Assembly: GCA_047619685.1 (NCBI GenBank)
Contig: JBLHLC010000062.1
Span: 1-16,689, forward strand
DNA: 16,689 nucleotides
Direction: 5' to 3'
DNA from: JABDJZ01 sp047619685
GTDB taxonomy: Bacteria; Bacteroidota; Rhodothermia; Rhodothermales; UBA10348
Position numbers and translations under genes: made by a program. The notes beneath the pieces are model-generated. The model searched no databases. It saw only the letters and a list, made by a program, of their open reading frames with translations, and was not told the DNA's origin. Each line of letters opens with the position of its first letter. The stretch's first letter is position 1. This document shows, piece by piece, positions 8,161 to 15,700 of the stretch.

Positions 8161-9189
8161 ATGGCAGGAGACAAAGCAAAGATCACCATCTATGATGTAG
8201 CCGCGCGCGCCAGAGTGGCCATCTCTACGGTTTCGCGGGTCCTGAACAACTCGGCGGATGTTTCCGACATGACCCGTGCGCGGGTCCTCAAGGCGATAGA
8301 CGAACTGAAATACCGCCCGGACCGGACCGCAAAAAAGCTCGCCCAGCAACGCACGCCAACCATCGCGGTCGCCCTTCCCACGTATACGACGCCCTTTCAC
8401 AACGAACTGCTGAAGGGTGTGAGGACGGCACTCAAGGACCTGGAGGTGGATTTTCTTCTCTGCGACCTGGGATGGCGTTCGCCGCTCAAGACGCTGGCTG
8501 GGTTTCTCCGGCGCGGGACAGTCGATGGGCTCCTCCTGGCCGGTGTTCACGTGGATGAACAGGTGGCTTACGAACTTTCGACGCTCCATGCCCCAACCGT
8601 CATTATCGGCTCCACTTGGGAGGGCATCGAGTCGTTTGACTGGGATGACGTGTCGGGGTCCCGGGCAGCAGTCGAACACCTTGTGACACAAGGGCACAAA
8701 CGCGTCGGCATGATCCGCTCCTTTAGCGACAGCGTGCTCCAGAATAACAGGATTCAGGGTTACGAAGATGCCCTGGGTGCCGCCGGGGTAGCGTTTGACC
8801 CGGCGCTTGTCCAGACGGGTTCTACCCAAAAACACGAGGGTTTCAGCGAGGAAGCCGGTCACGAAGCGATGGTGGCACTCCTGGCATTGGATAATCCACC
8901 CACCGCCCTGTTTGCCAGCAGCGACGTTCAGGCCATCGGGGCCTGGTCAGCCATTGTCGAGGCCGGGCTCAGGGTCCCCGAGGACGTTGCCGTGGTCGGG
9001 TACGATGATCTCAAGACAAGCCAGTACCTGGGGCTTTCGAGCGTGGACCAGTCTGTCCAGGCCATCGGGCTTGAGGCCGCTCAGTCACTCCTCAGGCGGA
9101 TGGACTCGGACGACGACGCCAAACTCCAGACTCGAATGCTGACTCCGCGGTTGCGGGTTCGACGCTCCAGCCGTTTCATGCGAACGTAG
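8161..9189 (+). CDS. LacI-family transcriptional regulator
   Basis: 342 aa cytoplasmic DNA-binding repressor/activator. Residues 8-52 are the LacI helix-turn-helix (ITIYDVAARARVAISTVSRV), with RVLKAIDELKYRP leading into the hinge helix (DRTAKKLAQQ, 54-63). Residues ~66-336 form the periplasmic-binding-protein-like sensor, including VDGLLLAG, a GHKRVGMI strand-turn, RIQGYEDAL, the PPTALFASSD block and the VPEDVAVVGYDDL motif near the end. The effector cannot be read from the sequence. It diverges from copA and lies six bases upstream of the purC ATG (three before its alternative GTG), so it is probably co-transcribed with purC. This makes a purine-sensing role like gammaproteobacterial PurR (also LacI-family) conceivable, but nothing seen in the pocket proves it; a sugar-responsive regulator is the default alternative. 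Confidence 0.93.
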   Translation: MAGDKAKITIYDVAARARVAISTVSRVLNNSADVSDMTRARVLKAIDELKYRPDRTAKKLAQQRTPTIAVALPTYTTPFHNELLKGVRTALKDLEVDFLLCDLGWRSPLKTLAGFLRRGTVDGLLLAGVHVDEQVAYELSTLHAPTVIIGSTWEGIESFDWDDVSGSRAAVEHLVTQGHKRVGMIRSFSDSVLQNNRIQGYEDALGAAGVAFDPALVQTGSTQKHEGFSEEAGHEAMVALLALDNPPTALFASSDVQAIGAWSAIVEAGLRVPEDVAVVGYDDLKTSQYLGLSSVDQSVQAIGLEAAQSLLRRMDSDDDAKLQTRMLTPRLRVRRSSRFMRT

Positions 9190-9195
9190 CCTGTG

Positions 9196-10152
9196 ATGGA
9201 CGAGAGTCTGATTCGGGACCAGCTTGCACACAGCCTTCCCGAGACCCATTTCGAAGACCTCGGTACTCGCTATCGAGGAAAGGTGCGAGACACGTACGCG
9301 TCCGGAGATAGACTCGTGCTGGTTACGACCGACCGAATCTCTGCATTTGACCATGTTTTGCGCCAGACGATTCCCTTCAAGGGACAGGTTCTGAACCGAT
9401 TGGCTGCATTCTGTTTTGCCGGTACCCAGGATGTGGTTCCCAATCACATCGTCAGTGTTCCAGATCCGAATGTCACGCTTGCCCATCGGTGCGAGTCCAT
9501 CCCGATTGAGTTCGTGGTCAGAGGATACCTGGCGGGTCATGCCTGGCGTACCTATCGGTCGGGTCTGCGCCAGCTCTGCGGCGTCGTGTTACCCGCTGGC
9601 CTGAGACAGAACTCCAGACTCCCTTCCCCTATCCTCACGCCCGCCACCAAGGCAGATGAAGGGCATGATGAAGACATTTCGCGCGGCGACATTCTTGTGC
9701 GCGGTCTGCTGGACGAGTCTACCCTGAGCCTGTTGGAGGGCTATGCGCTCAGCCTGTTCAGACGCGGGACGGAGATGGCGGCGAAACAGGGCCTGATTCT
9801 GGTCGATACCAAGTACGAATTCGGCAAGCGTCAAGACGGCACCTACGTGGTGATAGACGAAATACATACGCCCGATTCGTCCCGTTATTTCTATGCGGAC
9901 ACATACGACGAACTCCTTTCGGCGGACAAACCCCAAAGACAGCTCTCGAAGGAGTTTGTCCGGGAGTGGCTGATGTCCGAGGGATTCCAGGGACTGGAGG
10001 GCCAGGACCTCCCCGACATGCCCGATGCCTTCCGCACCGAAGTGGCGGCCCGGTACGTCGAGTTGTACGAGCGGATCACGGGCGAGGATTTTCAGCCAGA
10101 TACATCGCGCGACCCGGTCGGCAGAATCAGGAAGTCACTCGCTTCCCTCTAG
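9196..10152 (+). CDS. purC: Phosphoribosylaminoimidazole-succinocarboxamide (SAICAR) synthase
   Basis: 318 aa from the ATG at 9196; a GTG directly before it (9193) is an alternative start. The enzyme joins aspartate to CAIR using ATP in de novo purine synthesis. Seen (numbered from the GTG): YRGKVRD (27-33) and TTDRISAFD (45-53) of the ATP-binding N-lobe; FVVRGYLAGHAW, the PurC signature; TPATKADEGHDEDIS; and LILVDTKYEFG (201-211) followed by VIDEIHTPDSSRY. The length matches the long form found in yeast ADE1 and many bacteria, not the ~237-aa E. coli form. No good Shine-Dalgarno is visible, which fits translational coupling to the regulator gene just upstream. No other pur gene is in the window. 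Confidence 0.96.
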   Translation: MDESLIRDQLAHSLPETHFEDLGTRYRGKVRDTYASGDRLVLVTTDRISAFDHVLRQTIPFKGQVLNRLAAFCFAGTQDVVPNHIVSVPDPNVTLAHRCESIPIEFVVRGYLAGHAWRTYRSGLRQLCGVVLPAGLRQNSRLPSPILTPATKADEGHDEDISRGDILVRGLLDESTLSLLEGYALSLFRRGTEMAAKQGLILVDTKYEFGKRQDGTYVVIDEIHTPDSSRYFYADTYDELLSADKPQRQLSKEFVREWLMSEGFQGLEGQDLPDMPDAFRTEVAARYVELYERITGEDFQPDTSRDPVGRIRKSLASL

Positions 10153-10180
10153 GACGCTGTAGAATGGTGCGCGCCACGTG

Positions 10181-10210
10181 CCAGGCAGCCTTCTAAGGCG
10201 TCCTGCCTGG
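10181..10210. terminator. Palindrome between the convergent purC and moaE ends
   Basis: A perfect 8-bp inverted repeat (CCAGGCAG / CTGCCTGG) with a 14-nt spacer lies 28 nt after the purC stop and straddles the moaE stop (10193-10195), so its right arm is coding for moaE. Neither side is followed by a T tract. It could act as a bidirectional stem for both genes, but it is not a canonical intrinsic terminator. Confidence 0.4.
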
Positions 10211-10636
10211 TTCCACCCATTCCGTACTCCCATCCGAGTAGATCTCTTTCTTCCAGACGGGCACACGTTCCTTGAGACTGTCAATGAGGAATCGCGCAGC
10301 CTCAAAAGCGTCCCCTCGGTGCGGACAAGCCACCCCGACCAGGACGCTCGCTTCGGCCGGTCTGACAACTCCCGTTCGGTGGTGCAGGACCGCCCGGACA
10401 ACCGGCCACTTATCCGCTGCCTCTTTTGCCAGACGAGCCATTTCTTCCATCGCCATCTCCGAAAAGGCGTCATACCGGAGTTCGGCAGTTTCCGACTCGC
10501 CCGTAAATCTCCTGGTGGTCCCAACGAAGATGCAGACACCCCCGGCGCGTTCGTCTCGTAACGCCGAGTCCGCAGCGCCAACATCCAGCATGGCGTCCGA
10601 GACGAGAATCCAGCTATCGGTGGTGCGGGATTCCAT
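10193..10636 (-). CDS. moaE: Molybdopterin synthase catalytic subunit MoaE
   Basis: 147 aa. The large subunit of molybdopterin synthase, which uses the MoaD thiocarboxylate to convert cyclic pyranopterin monophosphate to molybdopterin in molybdenum-cofactor synthesis. Seen: GGVCIFVGTTR near residue 32, the YDAFSEMA segment, HHRTG (85-89), VACPHRGDAFEA, and the catalytic region LKERVPVWKKE containing Lys122 and Lys129, which match the active-site lysines known in MoaE; then DGSTEW. The ATG at 10636 directly abuts the moaD stop (10637-10639) with no gap, typical of the MoaD-MoaE heterotetramer pair. Other moa/moe genes are not in the window. Confidence 0.95.
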   Translation of the reverse strand: MESRTTDSWILVSDAMLDVGAADSALRDERAGGVCIFVGTTRRFTGESETAELRYDAFSEMAMEEMARLAKEAADKWPVVRAVLHHRTGVVRPAEASVLVGVACPHRGDAFEAARFLIDSLKERVPVWKKEIYSDGSTEWVEPGRTP

Positions 10637-10894
10637 TCAGCCACCGCTAACGGGTGTGATCAGGGCCAGTTCGTCTCCGGCCACCAGTGCAGTATCGTCC
10701 GTGGCATACCCTCTGTTGACCGCCGGCCGGATCCATGGTCGGTACTCGGCGATGGCCGGATGGGCGGCCGACAGCACGCTCAGCGCTTCTCCGACGCTGT
10801 GAGCCATGGAGGCGTCCAGCTCCAAACGGCTGAAGCCCAATTTTTCCCTCAGCGCGCTGAACAGAAGGACCGTGACGTGGCTGGAAGAGTCCAT
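10637..10894 (-). CDS. moaD: Molybdopterin synthase sulfur-carrier subunit MoaD
   Basis: 85 aa, ubiquitin-like fold. Begins with VTVLLFSALREKLG, ends in the obligatory Gly-Gly (PVSGG, Gly84-Gly85) that is adenylated and thiocarboxylated to deliver sulfur to MoaE. ALVAGDELALITPVSGG is the typical C-terminus. The start is 8 nt after the peroxiredoxin stop and the stop abuts moaE, so all three are likely on one transcript. Confidence 0.95.
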   Translation of the reverse strand: MDSSSHVTVLLFSALREKLGFSRLELDASMAHSVGEALSVLSAAHPAIAEYRPWIRPAVNRGYATDDTALVAGDELALITPVSGG

Positions 10895-10902
10895 CTGCCC
10901 GA

Positions 10903-11376
10903 CTACAGTGACGATGCAATTTCCTTGATTGCGCCCAGATCCGGCATGTCTTCTGCGCTCTCGAGGACTTCGGCGTAGCGGACTGTTCCGTCCCCATCAA
11001 CGACGAAAGCCGAGCGCTTGGAGACACGATCCAATTTCATGGATGTGAAGTCCCGGTCGTACTTGGTGCCCCACAACCGGCACACATTGGCCTCGTGGTC
11101 CGAGACCAGATTGAAAGCCAGCCCGTTCACTTTGCGGAACTCGGCCAACGTAAATGGGCCGTCGGTGGAAATGCCCACTACAGTTGTATTTGCCCCGTAG
11201 GCAGCCAGGTCATTGCTGACCTCGTTGAGTTCGGTGGTACAGCCACCCGAAAAGGCCGCGGGGAAAAACAACAGCACGACCGGTCCATCTACTCGAGCAA
11301 GCGAGAGGGTAAACGGTGCCATCTCGTCCGTGAAGAGAGAGAAGTCTTTGGCGGTATCGCCGACCTTGATGGCCAT
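10903..11376 (-). CDS. Peroxiredoxin, AhpE-like (AhpC/TSA family)
   Basis: 157 aa thioredoxin-fold peroxidase that reduces peroxides with a cysteine thiol, in the cytoplasm (no signal peptide). The active-site stretch is FFPAAFSGGC: Pro39, Ser43, Cys46. Most family members have Thr at position 43; Ser is a known tolerated variant. Arg121 in KRSAFVVD is the usual conserved Arg. One further Cys (Cys99, VCRLWG) could act as a resolving residue, but its position is not that of a standard 2-Cys partner, so 1-Cys AhpE-type is the more likely class. It starts 15 nt after the permease stop, with AAGGA very near the ATG, and precedes moaD by 8 nt. Confidence 0.9.
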   Translation of the reverse strand: MAIKVGDTAKDFSLFTDEMAPFTLSLARVDGPVVLLFFPAAFSGGCTTELNEVSNDLAAYGANTTVVGISTDGPFTLAEFRKVNGLAFNLVSDHEANVCRLWGTKYDRDFTSMKLDRVSKRSAFVVDGDGTVRYAEVLESAEDMPDLGAIKEIASSL

Positions 11377-11391
11377 ATCCTTTACCTGAGG

Positions 11392-12627
11392 TTACTTGAA
11401 ATGAATGGCTCGCATCGGATCTATTCGAGCCGCGAAGCGCGCCGGCAAATAGGCGGAGAGTCCACAGAGGGCGACGGTAAACAACCCAACCAACAGGAAG
11501 TCCCAGCCATTTAGCGCAATTGGAGCCACGCTCATAAAGTAAGCGTCGGCCGGAAGGCGAATGATGCTGAATTCCTTTTGAAGGAGCGCGAGGACCAGCG
11601 CGAGCGTCTCGCCCAGAATCATGCCCGCCCCTCCGATGAGCACCCCGAGGTAGAGAAAAGCGCGCTGCAGCCTGCTGGCTGACGCACCCAAACTCCGAAG
11701 AATGCCCACCTCCCTGGTCTTCTCCAGCATGATCATGAGCAACGTCCCGATGATATTGAACGCCGCCACAAGGATTATCACGGCGATGATCAACGGGATA
11801 ATGGCCTCCTGCAGGTCCACCCAGGCAAACAGGCTTCTGTGCACATCGTAAATAGACCGGGCCATGACTGGATATGGAAATCGGCGCTCCAGCGCCAAGG
11901 CAATGGCATCTGCGTCCTGCGCATCGGTCAGCGTGACATCCAGCCTGGTCACCTGATCCGGCCCATAGGCAACCAGATCACGGGCCGCTTCTATCGGGGC
12001 AAAGGCGTAGAGGTCGTCGAAATCAGCCAGGTCCGTTTCGAAAATACCTCCCACCACGAACTGACCAACCCGAACGCGCCCACGGCTGGACTCACCCGAC
12101 CTTCGGACGCTGAATCCGGTTATCCGCTGTCCAAGACTCAGGCCCAGGTTCTTGGCGAGTCCGCGGCCGACGACCATGACAGGATGTCCGTCAATCGTGG
12201 TATCAAGGCGTGCACTCCCCTCCACCCGGTCTGACACGTAACTGGGCAACGCACGGCTGCCCCAGATCGAGGCGCCGTCCACAGAGGTCGAGGAACGCCT
12301 GAGAAGCACGAACTCCTGCACCACGGGCTCCACCGAAACCACCGAGGAGTCCTCAAGAATGCCCACCGCGAGCGCAGCCGCATCATCCAGCGGCGCGTCC
12401 GGCAAACTTTCAACCTGAACGTGAGCCCCGAAACCTACAATCTTGGCTTCGATCTCCTGTGAAAAGCCGCGAACAATGGCCAGCGCAACCAACAGCGCTG
12501 CAACTCCGACGGCAACTCCCCCGACGGCAACCAGGGTAACGAACCTTAGGAACCCACGACGGCCATCCTGACCAACCGCGCCAGTCAAATACCGGACTGC
12601 AAGGAATCTTTCGAAGGAGGCGCTCAA
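11392..12627 (-). CDS. LolC/LolE-like ABC transporter permease (FtsX family)
   Basis: 411 aa inner-membrane permease. The N-terminal FLAVRYL...GFLRFVTLVAVGGVAVGVAAL region leads into TM1 (~26-51) followed by RGFSQEIEAKIVGF, as in LolC/LolE. A MacB-like periplasmic domain follows (~55-265). The FtsX domain has TM2 ~275-300, the coupling helix EKTREVGILRSLGAS (302-316), TM3 ~325-350 and TM4 ~376-396; the protein ends PMRAIHFK. In this family the permease works with an ATPase (LolD) to release lipoproteins from the inner membrane. No LolD or second permease is in view, so the substrate is inferred. Start is TTG: no ATG is in frame upstream and the TTG gives the family N-terminus. It heads the run permease-peroxiredoxin-moaD-moaE. 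Confidence 0.88.
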   Translation of the reverse strand: MSASFERFLAVRYLTGAVGQDGRRGFLRFVTLVAVGGVAVGVAALLVALAIVRGFSQEIEAKIVGFGAHVQVESLPDAPLDDAAALAVGILEDSSVVSVEPVVQEFVLLRRSSTSVDGASIWGSRALPSYVSDRVEGSARLDTTIDGHPVMVVGRGLAKNLGLSLGQRITGFSVRRSGESSRGRVRVGQFVVGGIFETDLADFDDLYAFAPIEAARDLVAYGPDQVTRLDVTLTDAQDADAIALALERRFPYPVMARSIYDVHRSLFAWVDLQEAIIPLIIAVIILVAAFNIIGTLLMIMLEKTREVGILRSLGASASRLQRAFLYLGVLIGGAGMILGETLALVLALLQKEFSIIRLPADAYFMSVAPIALNGWDFLLVGLFTVALCGLSAYLPARFAARIDPMRAIHFK

Positions 12628-12697
12628 GGGGTCATATCCAGCGGTGAACCCGGCGAACGCGCGAGTGGCCGGGACGATTCACCATGCTTGGCACATC

Positions 12698-12741
12698 CAA
12701 AAACAAGAACACCCTCCGGACCGCAAGATCCAGAGGGCGTT
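12698..12741 (-). terminator. Rho-independent terminator of the GvpL/F fusion gene
   Basis: On the minus strand, 24 nt after the stop at 12766: a stem of AACGCCCTC against GAGGGTGTT extended by GGA/TCC pairs past one mismatch (about 12 bp, 8-nt loop), followed by CTTGTTTTT. The T tract is on the minus-strand side, so it ends the right-hand gene and separates it from the permease operon. Confidence 0.85.
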
Positions 12742-12765
12742 CCCTGAGAAGCCGTGATGAGACGG

Positions 12766-15700
12766 CTAAGCGATGACCGGTGCTAATTCGGTCGTACTGT
12801 CTTCGTCTGAATCGACGAAGTGATAAGCCGGCCAGGGGCCGGTGATGTCAAGGGTCATTCCGACGGGTTCCAGTTCCTTGGAGAGCCGTTCAACCTCTGC
12901 CTGAAAGTCAGAGAGTTGACTCGTCTCGACCAAGTACGCGGCATTGAAGACCATGTCCACGCCAGGCGCGGTGAAGATGTCTTTTTGGGCTCCATCAACC
13001 GACCATGGCATGAGGGCGTCGTGCGTCCGCCGGATGCAATTCTCGGTAACCGTCGCAACGATCTCGGAGTCCGCCAATTCTCCTGACTTGTCCATCTCAT
13101 CCTTTATGAACTGGGCGACGCCGGTTGAAATGGCTCCCAGCGAGTCCTCAACGGTTCGTTCGGAAGTGGCCATCTTCTCGCGGAGGCGGTCCGAGTCCCG
13201 GGTTACTCTCAGGCTCCATTCCTGCTTGCCCTTCAGCCTCTGGAGGGTGCCCTCGATGAAGTCATATTCCGAGCTCACCATCACGGCGACATCGGCTTCG
13301 TTTTCGAAGACCGCCCCAAAGCGGACCGGCATGACCGTTCCTTCCGTCTTGAAGGCATCCAGCACGGTTGCGTGCCGGCGAATTTTCGTCTTGACCCACT
13401 CCGCGTCCTTGCTGGATTCGGCGAGTTCATTCTCCCCGAACTCAGCGGCAGGCACCTTGCTAACTATGGCGCGAATACCCCTGAGGGTGACGAACCGAAT
13501 GGGATGCTCGGCCAACGCCGCTACTCCCTCGGGAGGCGTTGCTGATATTTCACTCGCCGTCACGTACCCGTAGACGTAACACCGCAGGCCGTCATCGCCG
13601 GCCCAACCCATGTCTGGGGCTGCCTTTGAATTGGCTTTTCCGGTGGTCACCTTATCGGCCTGGCTCGGCGATTTCTGAGCGGAAGGCGCCCACCTATCGT
13701 CTTCTTTTTGAGACGGGGTGCCACTTGCTGCTTTTCGATCTCGATCCGGCCAGACCGGCTCCCCGTCGATGGTGACTTCGAACTTTATTTCTCCGTGGTA
13801 GGGTTCTTCTTTGCCTGGTTTGCTTTTCGGTTTACTGCTTGTCGGCTTGGCCTGGGAGTCGGGCTCCTCAAGCTGGTTGTCCTCGTGATGGACGAACTCC
13901 GTCACAATGAAGTCGTCGATTGGTTCTGGCGGATCGAGTGCAACCACGCCATTTCCGGAGCCTCCATCGATGTCACTCAGCCGAACCCAACCATCAGTGG
14001 ACGCAGGACCGCCCGAGAACGGGGTGCTGATATCCTCGACTGGAATGCCCCAGTCCTCCATCACCGGAGTCCCGGCGTCTTTGGATGATGTTTGAGTGGC
14101 ATCCGCGGTTACCACCGCCGCGCGCTGAAGTGCCGCGACTGGAGAGGCAACCAGTTGGGGCTTTGCAGGGCTCGCACCCTGGTCCCATGGATTTTCGTTT
14201 GGCGTAGATTCCTGGCGCCAGAAACCCTCCGGCGAGGGATTCACGGTCAGCGAGGGTGGCTCCGCGGTGACTACCTGAGGTGCACGCTCTGCAGTCGGAC
14301 TCTGAGATTGGAGGGGTGGGGCAGGCGTTGATGGCTGATAGCCGCTCCCATTCCATGCCCCGGCACGTCCAGCGTCGCGGGCAGAGAGGGCCTGAAGCGC
14401 CTGGTGGAACATGGCCGCTTCCTGGGTTGGACCAGAGACATTCTGGCCGATTTCGCGCATGGCCTCGCCAAGCACGTTGATCAGCACGCGTTCCTTGAAT
14501 ATGGATCGCACACGCTCGAATACCTCATCGGTTGGGTTGAGGCGTTTCATGGCCTCTTCGGCAGCCTTCTCGGCGTCTTGCAGGGCTTCCCGCGTCATCT
14601 CAACCATGTCCTGGAGGAGCATTTCGCGCAGGGCCTGGCTGGCCCCGACCATGGACTCGTTGTCGGCCGCTATGCGTCCACGAGACTGCTGAGCAACCGC
14701 ACGCGTGTCCTTCAAGCTGTCGGTGCCGCGACGCGCTATATCGCTGATCAATTGATCTCGAAGTACCGCAGTCGCCGATACCAACGCATCGTCAGTTTCG
14801 CTAATGTGCTGGCGAGCTTCGCCCGCAGCCTCGGCCGACTCGCTGACGGCCTGTAGAGACTTCTCGGCTATCTCCCGAATCAGGCGCTTCCTGACATTGT
14901 CTGTCGTCCGAAGGAATCGCGGATCTTCCGTGTCGATCCTTTCAAACGCCCTGGCACCCGTCTTGTCGGGCTCCAGAAGTGTAAAGGTGGCTTGCTTGGC
15001 CAGGTCCTCCAGCACGAGTTCCTTGAGGACCTCGCTTGCCGCGATGAGGGCTGCATTGCCTTTGCCCATGCGCACCTTGGCCCGGCGGGCGGTGTCACCT
15101 GCGTCCGAGAACGACTCGCCCACCTGATGGATTATGTCGTCCATGATGGACTCGCGGAGGGAGTCCACGGTGACCTGAACAATATTCTCTTCCTTCTTGG
15201 CGGCTTCTCGGGCGAGTTCCTTCATGCGGTCGCCGTCGTCAAGAGAAGCGATGGCGCGGTTTGCAATCAGTTCGGATAACCTGCTCTGAACCACGCTGAC
15301 CGCCCTGGAGACGGTCCCGTCCTTGGGGTCCATGTAGTCCCGAGCTGCGTCGGCAAGCTGGTCTGCGTCCGCACAGCGCTCCCTGGCGTCTTCCGCCACG
15401 TGGCGGGCCATGGTCTCGTACACGGAATTGGAGGCAGTGACGATGACCTGCTCACTGTCGCGTGCAATCTTCAGCGCCGCTGTGGCCGCCGTATCGGCAT
15501 CGCCGAGTTGGGTCATGGCCCTCTCAGCGATATTCTTGATGAGTCTGTGTGTCAGCGCCGTTGTGGCATCCGCGATCTGTTTGTCGTCCTCGTCGATTTC
15601 AACCAGCGCTTCGCGTGCGGCGGCCCTGGAATCTTCAAAGGACGCCAGTGCGCGCTCCCGAACCATGGACAGCAAATGCATCCGGGTTTTGCGGGAAGCC

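Noticed and set aside
8146..8862. 238-codon minus-strand frame opposite the LacI-type gene
   Set aside because: Antisense shadow of a clear LacI-family gene; its translation shows no family features.
12944..13573. 209-codon plus-strand frame opposite the GvpL/F domain
   Set aside because: Shadow frame in GC-rich DNA; the minus-strand product has unmistakable family motifs across the same bases.
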